Below are positions 16,681-25,577 of a DNA stretch of 64,000 nucleotides, in pieces. Position numbers and translations under genes: made by a program. Within the stretch, counting starts at the first letter, position 1. The number at the start of each line of letters is the position of its first letter. The stretch is taken from NCBI GenBank assembly GCA_026393835.1, contig JAPKZK010000038.1, positions 124,001-188,000 of the forward strand, read 5' to 3'. The notes under the pieces were generated by a model. It made no database searches, was not told the DNA's origin, and saw only the letters and a program-made list of their open reading frames with translations. The DNA is from Candidatus Aminicenantota bacterium. Its GTDB lineage: Bacteria > Acidobacteriota > Aminicenantia > UBA2199.

Positions 16681-19066
16681 AACAACAAAAATCCACCCCG
16701 TCAAACGGCTCCTGCAAAAGGTTCATAAGTTTGGCAATAAAACTTTTTTCGATCCCAAAGATTTTATCTCCCGGGATGAATGGAAATATCAAGCGGATGA
16801 TTTTTCCGCGGAATTAAAGGTCCTGGACAGGAAAGTGCTTTATTCGATATATAAGGGTTACCTGGAAAAAGATCATGTAGACGCGATTTTTCGCATCTCC
16901 ATGCAAGTTCATGAAAACGGTTACCTCGATCATTCGGATTACTACCAGGTTTCCGATTTTTCCCAGGCCACCGGCGGGGCATGGACGGCCCGGCTTAAAT
17001 TTATAAGATTGTTAAGAAAAACTTACTCCGCCTTTCGTCCGCCGCAGAAAATTATTATTGTCGGCAGCAGCGGCATCGTTACCACAACGCTAAAAATGTT
17101 GCAGCAAAAAATGGATACCCCCATGCTATTTGTCGCGGACCTGGACCAGGCCCTTGCCTGGATCAGGAAATGGAGTTCATCTGCTATCCCCGGGGGGCCC
17201 GCTTCACCCCCGGATGGGCCCCCAAACCGGGAAGACCCCTATAAAAAATATGCCGATGAAATAATGGATTTTATCGGCTCGTTCACCTGGGATACCCGGG
17301 GAAGTAAGATGAACGAGATCGCCGAATCTCACCCTTTTAAACCCGTATTCGACGCCGTCAATCTTATCAAGCTGGATATCGATTCGCTTCTCAAGGAACG
17401 TACATTAACCCAACTGCAGTTGATGGAAAAAGAAGAACATTACCGGGGCCTTTTCCAGTATTCCGGCGACGCCATTGTGTTAGCCGATGAGAATGGCATT
17501 ATCGATTGTAATGAAGCCGCGGTAAAAATTTTCAAAGCCCGGGAGAAAGAAGACCTTATAGGATTGCTGCCCTGGGACCTGGCCCCACCCACCCAGCCTG
17601 ACGGGACCGATTCCCAGTTGGTGGTCCGCGAAAATTGGGCTAAGGTCCTGGAAAAGGGGATATTCCGCATTGAATGGCTGCTCCGGCGTTTCGACGGCGA
17701 AATATTTCCCAGCGAAGTCGTATTGACCATGTTGGAAATGGGGGGCAAGGTTGTTATCCAGGCGGTGGCGCGGGACATTACGGAACGAAAAAAAGCCGAA
17801 GCCGAGATTCAAAAAGCCCGTGAAGAAGCGGAATTTGCCAATAATGCCAAAAGCCAATTCCTGGCCAATATGTCCCATGAAATCCGCACGCCGCTGAACG
17901 GTATCCTCGGTATGACGGACCTGCTGCTGATGAATGAACCCACCGGGGAACAACGCGACCGGTTAATGGATATCAAATATTCCGGCCAATCGCTGATGGA
18001 TATTATTAATGAAATTCTTGATTTTTCAAGGATCGAGGCCGGCAAAATTTCCCTGGAATATATCCCTTTTAAAATCAGTGAAGTCGTGCAGAGAGTAGTG
18101 CGTATGTTGACGGTTAAGGCCCATGAAAAAAACCTGGCGCTGTCAGTTTCGGTGGACCCTGATATCCCGGGTATAGTCGCCGGCGACCCGGTAAGAATCC
18201 GCCAGGTATTGATCAACCTCATCGATAATGCCGTTAAATTTACCGACAAAGGCGAGGTGCTTTTGAGTATTAAGAAAAAAAGCGAGACAGGGCGGGATGT
18301 AACCCTGGAATTTTCCACAGCGGATACAGGGGTGGGGATCGCGCCGGATAAACTCGATTCGCTTTTTAAAAAATTTTCACAGGTGGATAACTCTACCACC
18401 CGGCTGCACGGCGGCACGGGCCTGGGGTTGGCGATTGCCCAGAGCCTTGTCCGGTTGATGGGGGGAAACATCCAGGTGGAAAGTACTGCCGGCAAGGGAA
18501 GCCGTTTCTTTTTTGAAATTACCCTGGGAAAAGAGATCGAACAACAGGCCGGCGCTGAGGCTGAAGTAACGTCCGCGGATAATGCGGCCAGGGAAGAAAC
18601 CGCCCCAATGGCGGGGAATAAAGGAAAGTTAACGGTCTTGCTGGCCGAGGATCATCCGATCAATCGCAAATTGGTGGAACGTTTTTTAACTATAAAAGGG
18701 TGGCAGGTGATTCACGCGGAAAACGGGAGGGAAGCCATCCTGAAGTTCCGTGAGAACCGGGGGAATGTGGATATTATTTTAATGGATATCCAGATGCCGG
18801 AGGTGGATGGTTACGAAGCTGCCGTCAGTATCCGCCGGTTGGAAAAGGAAGCGGAAGGGGATGCGGGTACAGGTACAGGTGCAGGTGCAGGCGCGGGAAA
18901 GGCGAAACGGGTCCCGATTATTGCGCTCACTGCCCATGCCCTGGTAACCTACCGGGACAAATCTTATTCTTCCGGTATGGATGCATATTTGACCAAGCCT
19001 ATCAATCCCGAAAAACTCTATCAATTGGTCTACTCGCTTACTTCCGGTACATACGCCCCACAATAG
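16673..19066 (+). CDS. Cytoplasmic hybrid histidine kinase (PAS-HisKA-HATPase-REC)
   Basis: 797 residues, no membrane segment. Residues 1-250 are a domain I do not recognise, containing KIIIVGSSGIVTTTLKMLQQK (a receiver- or Rossmann-like strand). PAS at about 256-370 (YRGLFQYSGDAIVLAD). Dimerisation/phosphotransfer box [15 protein letters not shown] with H402. HATPase with N, G1 (DTGVGI) and G2 ([10 protein letters not shown]) boxes. Receiver from about 650, phospho-acceptor D705 in LMDIQMPEVDG. A glycine/alanine low-complexity insert (about 732-742) sits in the receiver. Overlaps the pyruvyl transferase gene; no separate response regulator nearby. Confidence 0.9.
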   Translation: MAKTTKIHPVKRLLQKVHKFGNKTFFDPKDFISRDEWKYQADDFSAELKVLDRKVLYSIYKGYLEKDHVDAIFRISMQVHENGYLDHSDYYQVSDFSQATGGAWTARLKFIRLLRKTYSAFRPPQKIIIVGSSGIVTTTLKMLQQKMDTPMLFVADLDQALAWIRKWSSSAIPGGPASPPDGPPNREDPYKKYADEIMDFIGSFTWDTRGSKMNEIAESHPFKPVFDAVNLIKLDIDSLLKERTLTQLQLMEKEEHYRGLFQYSGDAIVLADENGIIDCNEAAVKIFKAREKEDLIGLLPWDLAPPTQPDGTDSQLVVRENWAKVLEKGIFRIEWLLRRFDGEIFPSEVVLTMLEMGGKVVIQAVARDITERKKAEAEIQKAREEAEFANNAKSQFLANMSHEIRTPLNGILGMTDLLLMNEPTGEQRDRLMDIKYSGQSLMDIINEILDFSRIEAGKISLEYIPFKISEVVQRVVRMLTVKAHEKNLALSVSVDPDIPGIVAGDPVRIRQVLINLIDNAVKFTDKGEVLLSIKKKSETGRDVTLEFSTADTGVGIAPDKLDSLFKKFSQVDNSTTRLHGGTGLGLAIAQSLVRLMGGNIQVESTAGKGSRFFFEITLGKEIEQQAGAEAEVTSADNAAREETAPMAGNKGKLTVLLAEDHPINRKLVERFLTIKGWQVIHAENGREAILKFRENRGNVDIILMDIQMPEVDGYEAAVSIRRLEKEAEGDAGTGTGAGAGAGKAKRVPIIALTAHALVTYRDKSYSSGMDAYLTKPINPEKLYQLVYSLTSGTYAPQ
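18862..18900 (+). repeat. GGTACA/GGTGCA hexamer run inside the receiver domain
   Basis: Tandem GGTACAGGTACAGGTGCAGG-type hexamers encode GTGTGAGAGAG between two elements of the receiver fold. In-frame (6-nt units), so length can vary without a frameshift. Confidence 0.75.
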
Positions 19067-19139
19067 AATTAAAATTTCAATTTTCTTGCCGGTGGCCGGT
19101 ATAAAAACAGCCACAACGGACAAAAACGGACTGGGAAAG

Positions 19140-19192
19140 GGAAAATTCGAATTTCGAATTTCGTGTTTCGTGCTTTACTTTTATTCGTGGCT
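19140..19192 (+). repeat. TTCGAATTTCGTG word repeat
   Basis: Iterates ATTTCGAATTTCGTG and TTTCGTGC, ending TATTCGTGGCTTC. A variant of the TTCGTG word family seen at 41312, 43670 and 50597. The remaining 19067-19285 spacer holds no gene. Confidence 0.5.
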
Positions 19193-19285
19193 TCTACTTT
19201 TTCTCCATCCTGTCGCTAAAATCGTACATGGTCACGGTTCCGTTGAGGTTGGGAGGGAAAAAGGACAGTCAAAAATTAGTCCCAT

Positions 19286-20110
19286 TCATTTTTCAGGTTG
19301 CGACGGAGAGGGTGAAATGGCATTGATAATATCATTCAAATTCACTTCAGGGTGGTGATAGCGTTCATACCCGGGCGTTTTTTTACCGTACTGTATCGCT
19401 TGCTGCGGGCACCACTGGATGCACGACAGGCATTGTTCGCAGCGGTGTTGCCATACGGGTATCTCCGCTTGCAGCACGATATTCCGGACCGGGCACACTT
19501 TGAGGCAGACGCCGCAGGCGTTGCATTTTTCATCCACCCAGAAATCCTGGTCCATTTTCGCGATCACGCCAAAGGTCATCTTATAAAGGGGTGTAAATAT
19601 TATCCGCTGCCAGAGCGGACCTTTCTCCACCGGGTACTTTTCCTTCATCTTGATCATCGCGGCCACTTGTTTGATCTTTTCACCCGTGATCTTAATGAGT
19701 GCTTGCTGCCGTTCGACGGGCCCCGGTCCTCCCCAGGGAATGTAATTGCTGGGCAGGACAATGTCAAAAGCGGAGGAAAGTGTAAGCCCATATGAAGCGA
19801 GGACCTTCTTGAGCTGCACCAGCGTCCGGGATACTTCCCCGGCATTGACGCCGGCGGCAAAATAATAGCAAGAAGGATGCTTCTCCATTTTCTTTAAAAA
19901 TTCCAGTACCAGGTGTGGTATTCCCCACATATGGACGGGAAAAACAATGCCGACAATATCCGGAACGGCGGCGACGACGTTTGTTTCATTGGCCGGTTGA
20001 TCCGGCTGCACCATGGAGCGAAGCTCGGTATCGCCGATCTCCGCGGCAAATTGCCGCGCTGTCCATAATGAATTTCCAGTGCCGGTATAGTAATAGATAA
20101 TCGTTTTCAT
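19286..20110 (-). CDS. EFR1-family ferredoxin-flavodoxin
   Basis: 274 residues. The N-terminal flavodoxin-like domain starts TIIYYYTGTGNSLWTA (FMN phosphate loop TGTGNS). The C-terminal part holds two 4Fe-4S motifs, CNACGVCLKVCP and CEQCLSCIQWCP. This domain order is the EFR1 family seen in anaerobes; the partner reaction is not known. Single gene, with GGAGAAAAC before the ATG. Its presence supports an anaerobic or microaerobic lifestyle. Confidence 0.9.
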   Translation of the reverse strand: MKTIIYYYTGTGNSLWTARQFAAEIGDTELRSMVQPDQPANETNVVAAVPDIVGIVFPVHMWGIPHLVLEFLKKMEKHPSCYYFAAGVNAGEVSRTLVQLKKVLASYGLTLSSAFDIVLPSNYIPWGGPGPVERQQALIKITGEKIKQVAAMIKMKEKYPVEKGPLWQRIIFTPLYKMTFGVIAKMDQDFWVDEKCNACGVCLKVCPVRNIVLQAEIPVWQHRCEQCLSCIQWCPQQAIQYGKKTPGYERYHHPEVNLNDIINAISPSPSQPEK

Positions 20111-20254
20111 GGTTTTCTCCGTAAATCGATATGAAAATCGTATTTATTCAGAGAGAAATTATAGGCAGTTTCAACAGCGAAGTCAAGGCCGCGGCGCCCC
20201 ACGTCGCCCCGCGGCGCGGGGTTCCTATTTGCAGGACTGTACCGGAAGATTTAT

Positions 20255-20398
20255 GCCCTGAACCCCTTATTAGATATGAAAGATGAATTGAAAAAAATTT
20301 TCGGTCGTGAAGTTGATATCGTTGAGAAAGAGGGAATTCGGAATCCCTTTCGACGTCGTGAAATCCTTCGTACCCGGAAGGTGATATATGCCACCTGA
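20255..20398 (+). pseudogene. C-terminal remnant of an MNT nucleotidyltransferase
   Basis: The frame reads MKDELKKIFGREVDIVEKEG then IRNPFRRREILRTRKVIYAT and a stop at 20396-20398. This is the typical last third of MntA-type proteins (VDLVEKExIRNPFRRxEIxxTREVIYAA). The GSx10DxD half is missing. Confidence 0.7.
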
Positions 20399-20650
20399 AG
20401 ATAGGCAAAAGATAGAGATGCGGGATATCTTTGGGATATGCTTGACGCTTCGCAGAACATTGTCCAATTTACTACCGGTATTTCCGTTGGCGAGTAGCTA
20501 AAAGACCGCAAACTTCAACTGGCAGTTGAACGTTCACTGGAAATTATCGGGGAGGCCGCAAAAAAAGTATCATTCGATTTCCAGCAAGACAATCCAGATA
20601 TGCCCTGGAATAAAATTATCGCTCAAGAAATAAAACGGGACAGGCGGAAT
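20388..20650 (+). pseudogene. HepT/DUF86 HEPN toxin, frameshifted and interrupted
   Basis: ATG at 20388 overlaps the MNT remnant stop, the usual coupled order. It reads MPPEDRQKIEM, then the family sequence continues in another frame: WDMLDASQNIVQFTTGISVGE, a TAG, then LKDRKLQLAVERSLEIIGEAA and PDMPWNKIIAQ. The catalytic RNxxxH segment expected after IIAQ is lost. One frameshift, one nonsense codon and a 3' truncation: clearly dead. Confidence 0.75.
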
Positions 20651-20696
20651 TTTTCCCCCTCGGTTTCTCTGACGAACCAGGGAACTTTTTATCTCC

Positions 20697-20858
20697 CTAA
20701 ATAATCTCAATGGATTCTATAATATTGAGGAAGAAGTCACGTCTCCACAGATCCAATTCTTGCTTATCTTGCAAAAAAGGTTGAACATCTTTTGTGATCT
20801 GTTCAATATCGACGGCTTTTAATTTTTCTTGCAAAAGCTTCAATTTTTCATCATCCAT
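20697..20858 (-). pseudogene. Short AbiEii-like remnant downstream of AbiEi
   Basis: 53 residues, MDDEKLKLLQEKLKAVDIEQ... to LDLWRRDFFLNIIESIEII. The ATG overlaps the AbiEi stop (ATGATG region), as AbiEii does in intact pairs. The sequence resembles only a C-terminal tail (VxPFLxDxxELDLW). The nucleotidyltransferase core is absent, so the toxin was probably deleted internally. Confidence 0.45.
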
Positions 20859-21487
20859 TTATAAAAGGCGGTGACGGATTTCTTTTTATAAACCCGTTCA
20901 ATTTCCCGGATCAAACCGGTATCAAGTCCGGGCAGTTCATCCATATCCAATCGTAATTCGTCTTGCAAGCATACAGCCATTTCTTTGCTGTTGACATCAT
21001 TTATCATTGCCAACCTGTCACAAATGGCTTTTTCTTTCGAGGCAATTAAAAAGGGACCGGTTTCATCGGGAATACGTTCGATGCCGACGGAATATTTCGA
21101 ATTCTCCAGGTATTTATAGGAAAAGGTCCCCAACGGTGTTTTGAAAATCTTATTACGTTAATTTGTCATACTGGTGATTTCTTCGACTTTTTCGGGGATC
21201 AAGCCCCAGTAAGAGAGGGCATATTCCAGGGATATATAAGAGGGGCCGTAAATCAAGTTGGCCAGGGAGCGAAGATTGATTCGCGATCCAAAATCCGGCG
21301 ATAATACATAAAGACCCTTTTTAACCTGGATGATTTCCTTTTTCTTTATCATTCGGCTGATCTTGTCCCTGGGGGAACTGTAGCTTTTTAAAAGGTCCAT
21401 AAGGTACTGATAATCAAAGGGAAATTTGGGTAATTGCCACAGCAAATATTGCGAATTCTGACCAGGATGTCTATTCACATTCGACAT
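20840..21487 (-). pseudogene. AbiEi-like antitoxin split by an in-frame TAA
   Basis: From MSNVNRHPGQNSQYLLWQLP the sequence follows the AbiEi transcriptional-regulator antitoxin: winged-helix part (SYSSPRDKISRMIKKKEIIQVKKGLYVL), SLEYALSYWGLIPE, then a TAA at 21160-21158, then RNKIFKTPLGTFSYKYL..LIASKEKAICDRLA in the same frame. One base change would restore 215 residues. The ATG at 21487 is chosen because a leaderless-type promoter ends 7 nt upstream; the longer frame from TTG 21523 has no support. AbiE modules block phage growth; this one is dead unless the stop is read through. Confidence 0.75.
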
Positions 21488-21523
21488 ACCGGTTATTTTA
21501 CCGGAATTTATTAAAAAATTCAA
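21488..21523 (-). promoter_or_regulatory. Predicted leaderless promoter of the AbiEi gene
   Basis: Reverse strand: TTGAAT at 21523-21518, 17 nt, TAAAAT at 21500-21495, 7 nt to the ATG at 21487. It overlaps the end of the preceding remnant gene. Confidence 0.6.
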
Positions 21524-21650
21524 GTGTCATCCACTTGTTTTATTTTCAACACATCCTGGAGAAATTTTTCGAATTCCGGATTCTGTTCACACAGTTTGTT
21601 TATGGTCTCCCAATCCAGGGAATCACACAGCTTCGCCGGATAATGATTTT
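21520..21650 (-). pseudogene. C-terminal gene remnant, possibly AbiEii-like
   Basis: The reverse strand reads NHYPAKLCDSLDWETINKLC then EQNPEFEKFLQDVLKIKQVDD and T-stop. Codon-like and amphipathic, but no start and no upstream homologous part. It resembles tails of nucleotidyltransferase-type toxins only loosely. Confidence 0.35.
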
Positions 21651-21830
21651 TTTTTGCCCGTCCCTGGCACTTTCGCCGACGCTTTTATGAACTCCGCTGA
21701 TGATTGGCTACCCGGTGGGTAGCTAATCCGGGTAATGTGACCTTGAAAAGTTAGAGGGGGGCAATCGCGTAACTGCAGCTCCTCTTTTTTCGTGTTTTTC
21801 GTATGTTCCGTGGGCTATTTTACCGCAGGC

Positions 21831-21859
21831 TTGAAAAATACTTCTCATTCATATACAAT
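21831..21859 (+). promoter_or_regulatory. Predicted leaderless promoter of the MNT-HEPN pair
   Basis: TTGAAA at 21831-21836, 17-nt spacer, TACAAT at 21854-21859, 9 nt to the ATG at 21869. No RBS. Confidence 0.65.
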
Positions 21860-21868
21860 AGTAACGCA

Positions 21869-22225
21869 ATGAAAAATATATCGGTTTTAAAGAATGCTGC
21901 CGTGCTTAATATTCTGGAAGATATCAGGGCCGAGATAACCGCTTCCCTTGGGGCTGTGGTGAAAGAGATCATTTTATACGGTTCTTATGCCCGCAATGAG
22001 CAGACCGAATTCTCCGATATTGATATTGCGGTACTTATCGATGGTGAGAGAGGCAATATTAATGCAATTAGAGATAAATTAGCGGATATCAAAGTCGATC
22101 TCTCATTGAAATACGATGTGGTCATCTCGATAATAGTCAAAAAGTACCGGCAATATGTAACAAGAAAAGAGTTTGTTCCTTTCTATGCAGTTATTGAGCG
22201 AGAAGGTATTTCATTACATGCATAA
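21869..22225 (+). CDS. MNT nucleotidyltransferase antitoxin (MntA-like)
   Basis: 118 residues from MKNISVLKNAAVLNILEDIR. Signature LYGSYARNEQTEFSDIDIAVL. A longer frame exists from an upstream ATG (21803) but the promoter lies inside it, so 21869 is preferred. MntA-type proteins AMPylate and silence the HEPN RNase. The stop overlaps the HEPN start by 8 nt. This is the only complete MNT-HEPN pair in the window. Confidence 0.85.
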   Translation: MKNISVLKNAAVLNILEDIRAEITASLGAVVKEIILYGSYARNEQTEFSDIDIAVLIDGERGNINAIRDKLADIKVDLSLKYDVVISIIVKKYRQYVTRKEFVPFYAVIEREGISLHA

Positions 22226-22634
22226 CCATAACATCGATCTTTCAAAGCATAGGTTAAGGAAATCCCGTGAAGAACTGGCCTCTTCAAGGCTCCTTTTTGA
22301 AAATAACAGGCTGTCTCAATCCATTAATCGATCTTACTATTCGATCTTCCATGCAACGAGAGCACTCCTTGCATTGGATAGTTTCGATTCAAAGACTCAT
22401 ACCGGAGTAATTGCGTATTTCAATAAAAATTTTATCAAACCCGGGAGAATTGAAAAGGAGTATTCCAAGATATTGATGAATGCCAAAGATGCCAGAAATG
22501 AAAGCGATTACGATGATTTCTATATTATCTCAAAGGAAGAGACTGAAACGCAATTGAATAACGCGGAGAAATTCATCAATCGTATTGAAGCGTATATTAA
22601 TGAAAAAATCAGGATAATGCAGACGGGAGCGTAA
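22218..22634 (+). CDS. HEPN-domain toxin partner
   Basis: 138 residues from MHNHNIDLSKHRLRKSREEL. HEPN (PF05168-type) landmarks: SREELASSRLLFENNRLSQSINRSYYSIFHATRALLAL and a late helix with NESDYDDFY. The helix RSYYSIFHAxxAL is characteristic of this HEPN branch. Intact and coupled to the MNT gene; HEPN proteins of such pairs act as RNases, and whether this one cleaves is inferred. ATG 22218 fits the family start; upstream ATGs lie inside the MNT gene. Confidence 0.85.
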   Translation: MHNHNIDLSKHRLRKSREELASSRLLFENNRLSQSINRSYYSIFHATRALLALDSFDSKTHTGVIAYFNKNFIKPGRIEKEYSKILMNAKDARNESDYDDFYIISKEETETQLNNAEKFINRIEAYINEKIRIMQTGA

Positions 22635-22705
22635 TGATCCGCGGCTCTTCCGCTCTTCCTTGTTTTTCCCAACCTGGGGGGAGGAAGCATTCAAAAATTC
22701 AGCAT

Positions 22706-22860
22706 TAACAGGTAACAATTAACAATTATCCCTCTTCCGGTTCATTAACCGGGAATCGGGCAGGCACGGGGGGCGCCGGTTCGCCTCTACGTGGGGGGAA
22801 TTGTTATTCGTTCCTTTTATACAACCCTACCTGTTCGATTCGGTTTCTATTTGAAAATGG
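22706..22860 (+). repeat. About 140-bp direct duplication, copy 1
   Basis: Starts AACAATTAACAATTATCCCT, then CTTCCGGTTCATTAACCGGG, and ends near GTTCGATTCGGTTTCTATTT. The second copy is at 23085-23240. The core of 51 nt differs at two positions; the distal part has diverged more. CCGGTTCATTAACCGG is a perfect 6-bp-arm palindrome. Confidence 0.75.
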
Positions 22861-22882
22861 GAAGGTCGGAAAGGATAACTGT

Positions 22883-22982
22883 CTGAACCGGGATGAGTGG
22901 GATGATTTGGATGACCGTGATGCCGGATGCCGTTAAGCCATTATCCTGTGCATCCTTTCATCCTGTGTATCCTGGTTCGGAC
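22883..22982 (+). repeat. GGATGA/CATCCT inverted word repeat
   Basis: Left arm GTCTGAACCGGGAT plus GGGATGATTT, GGATGACC words; right arm ATCCTGTGC, ATCCTTTC, ATCCTGTGT, ATCCTGGTTCGGAC. Terminal 14 nt pair at 12 positions. This is the full form of the single arm at 3773-3816. Confidence 0.75.
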
Positions 22983-23084
22983 TTTCTCTGCCTATTTTTT
23001 TTCCCCAGTTTTCACTCACCACTCACAACTCACCACTCTACCAATCATCCTATATCTCCAGTCATTGGTCATTAACAATTAACC

Positions 23085-23240
23085 ATTAACAATTGACAAT
23101 TAACAATTATCCCTTTTCCGGTTCATTAACCGGGAATCGGGCAGACACGGGGGCCTGCCCCTACATGGAGGGATTCGTGATTGGTTCACTGCCTCATGCC
23201 CTTCAATTATTCCTGGCTGTTCGATTCGGCTTCTATTTGA
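23085..23240 (+). repeat. About 140-bp direct duplication, copy 2
   Basis: Preceded by iterated ATTAACAATTAACC words (23069-23105). Same order of landmarks as copy 1 about 380 nt upstream. No gene lies between the copies, only the GGATGA element. Confidence 0.75.
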
Positions 23241-23507
23241 AAAGCGCAGAAAAAATTGGTCTGGCACTTAAATACGTTTCGTGTTTATTCAATATAATTA
23301 TTGGCCGCGAATCGCAATAACAAAGGCGGGCGCACACGGAGGCGCGCCCCTACCTAATCCCTTATTGGTAGGGAACGATTACAAAGAAAAGCACAAAGCT
23401 TAACCGATTTAATTCATGAAACCTCATTTAACAGCCACTTCAAACCATGAAAATTTTTAAAACGAAATTCCCTTTTGCATGTTATATGGTGCGCTTTGGT
23501 TCCTGGC
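23241..23507. other. Intergenic region with a GGGCGCACAC..GCGCCCCTAC element
   Basis: A short inverted repeat GCGGGCGCACACGGAGGCGC/CCCCTACC lies at about 23327-23355; relatives at 25242-25268 and 45058-45090. Otherwise AT-rich with no supported gene. Confidence 0.45.
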
Positions 23508-25118
23508 TCACTTTTTCATCTTATATTTTGCTGCCCCTAAATTGAGCGCCTTGTGTAGCCCATAGTGGATGCGATATCTTTTATCAAGATTTACCTTTGG
23601 AGCTATGTTCGATGGTCCTCTTTCCCGATAGCACCATCGAAACAGTGGCTCATTTTCTGTGTCATCTATGTGGCAGATGATATTGGTTTCGTATAGGAAC
23701 TGAATAAACTTGTCAGGGCTTTCTACGAATTCTGGTATATCAGTACAATAGTCCAATATGTACTCGGTGAATTTCTCATATGCAGCAACATATTGGTTGT
23801 AGTCAAAATCTACCCTGCCATTTAGGAACACAAAGAAACGCAGGAATATCTCATAGTCTTTATCGTTATAGTAAAAAGCAAGTTGGTCCTTTATCTCACC
23901 CATCAGGTATTCAGAGTACTTAGTCTTGAAATCATTGGATTCGAGGTCTAACGCTTTGAATACTTCCGACTGTGGACACCGTTTTTCCCTAAACTCTTCC
24001 TGAAGTATTTGAACAAGAGTCACAATATCGCGTGGCCTCGAATAGGTTAGCCTGAGTGCTCCTATAAACGATGGATCTTTTTCGCGTTTCGGGTTCGTAG
24101 AATATGACTGCCAAGGAAAGTAATAATCCCACGCGTGGCCAAGTTCGAGCCTCGTTTCTCTTGTTTCTTGCTGAGCGGCAAGAAGCCGATCACTAAGTTC
24201 GAAGAGTCGTGAAGTACGATAGCTGGGATAGGTGGTTCGCCAGTCTAGATACACGGAGTTGTCTCGCACTTTGTTCGTTGTGTTTTGCAAACCAAGCGAA
24301 CTAAATATGTCCGGTCGCACCAGTAGGATAACACGCAACCGGCCTTTGGAGTCCTTAATTTTGGGGAAATAATCGTTGTTTAAACTCCAGACTGCATTTG
24401 CTAGCCCCTTTATGCAGTCCAAATAATCGCGGTATTCTATGGTGCCTGGTCTAATATCTATACCATCAATAAAAAGAATTTGGCTTGATCTTAACTTTAT
24501 ACCTGCAAGCGCATCCTCAAACTGTTTTTGGAGGTATAATAAATTAACCTGGAATCTTGATTCGTGAGACTTCACATTAATGGAATCCTCTCCTCCGATC
24601 TTAAGAAGGTTCTTGGCAACTAATTCCGCAGTTACCTTAGAGTTTTCAATCCAGTCAAGAGCGCAAATAATTTCTGGAGAGAAAGCGTTATTATAATAGT
24701 CGTCGACAGCTTTCAGTATAGCCTTTATTCTATGATTCTTGCTAAATGGATTGTGGGCTAAATCATCTGCATTGATGCTTTTTGCCAACAATAATAGGAG
24801 TATTACTCTCCATATCGATGTATAATCAGACAGCAGCAGATGTTGCTGCTTCTTCAATGTTACGAATTTCTGATAGTCTGTCTCTCTTATGTATTTAAGA
24901 TTCGACATTGTGTTATTGTACAAATTATTGGAGAGGTAAACCGCGTAGGCCGTCTTGCCCGTGCCCTTCTCACCTATCAAGAAAAATGAATTAGGCTGAA
25001 GCAGTTCCTCAAGAAAGGCATTTTGGACAAAAATAGCGTTGAATAGGTCTTTATTCTCTCTTCTTTGATAATTCTCTGCATCGCTAAAGCCCAGTTTAAG
25101 GGATGGAATTGGTAACAT
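23508..25118 (-). CDS. P-loop ATPase, Sll1717-like family
   Basis: 536 residues. Walker A GEKGTGKT at 49-56; LFIDGIDIRP near 215-224 is the Walker B strand (ILFIDGID). The family (Sll1717-like, with a FIGEKGTGKTAxA start) is scattered among bacteria and usually a single gene; a defence role is suspected but not established. RBS AAAGGAGGTGAT is excellent. Codon use is more AT-rich and less CCGG-laden than the housekeeping genes, which with the accessory surroundings suggests transfer. Confidence 0.8.
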   Translation of the reverse strand: MLPIPSLKLGFSDAENYQRRENKDLFNAIFVQNAFLEELLQPNSFFLIGEKGTGKTAYAVYLSNNLYNNTMSNLKYIRETDYQKFVTLKKQQHLLLSDYTSIWRVILLLLLAKSINADDLAHNPFSKNHRIKAILKAVDDYYNNAFSPEIICALDWIENSKVTAELVAKNLLKIGGEDSINVKSHESRFQVNLLYLQKQFEDALAGIKLRSSQILFIDGIDIRPGTIEYRDYLDCIKGLANAVWSLNNDYFPKIKDSKGRLRVILLVRPDIFSSLGLQNTTNKVRDNSVYLDWRTTYPSYRTSRLFELSDRLLAAQQETRETRLELGHAWDYYFPWQSYSTNPKREKDPSFIGALRLTYSRPRDIVTLVQILQEEFREKRCPQSEVFKALDLESNDFKTKYSEYLMGEIKDQLAFYYNDKDYEIFLRFFVFLNGRVDFDYNQYVAAYEKFTEYILDYCTDIPEFVESPDKFIQFLYETNIICHIDDTENEPLFRWCYRERGPSNIAPKVNLDKRYRIHYGLHKALNLGAAKYKMKK

Positions 25119-25271
25119 ATCATCACCTCCTTTCCGATTTCATAAAATTATTATTATATGAAACCACATTTTTTATTTCTCATTACTTTAACATAAAACA
25201 ACAAAAAAAGCAAGGATTGTGTCAACTCTAAATTCATCGCCTATGTAGGGGCAAGCCCCTGCGTCTGCCCT

Positions 25272-25577
25272 TTAATTATTGGCTAACGCGCCTGATGAGG
25301 GCGAACACTCAATCACGATGTTCTCCGCCTCAAGAAACAATTCCTTTAATACCCCTATACCCTCCGCTTTATAAGCGTGAATAGCCAGACAATCGTGGAT
25401 TTTAAATTGCACTGCCGGGTAACGGTAAATCACTCTATCAAAGCCGGCTTCATGATTGTGGAACAAATCGAATTGCGCAAACTGCCGGGAAAAATACCCC
25501 CGCACTTTATGCAATTAAGAAGGAGGAATATGAATCCCAGGGAATTTCATTACCCCGGTTTTAATAAGTTGCAGCAT
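25272..25577 (-). pseudogene. Cas6-like (Cas6b N-terminal type) RAMP remnant with internal TAA
   Basis: The reverse-strand ATG at 25577 follows AAGGAG. It reads MLQLIKTGVMKFPGIHIPPS, a TAA at 25517-25515, then LHKVRGYFSRQFAQFDLFHN, HEAGFDRVIYRYPAVQFKIH and GIGVLKELFLEAENIVIE. The pattern RGYF..F..FDLFHNH..GF.YRYP.VQFK..DCLAI resembles the N-terminal domain of Cas6b-type CRISPR RNA endonucleases (RGYxxxxF..xxLxHNH..xxxYRYPxxQYK). A CAA to TAA change explains the stop. The gene also ends about 120 residues early. No CRISPR array or other cas gene is in the window. A longer antisense frame overlaps it and has no features. Confidence 0.6.
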
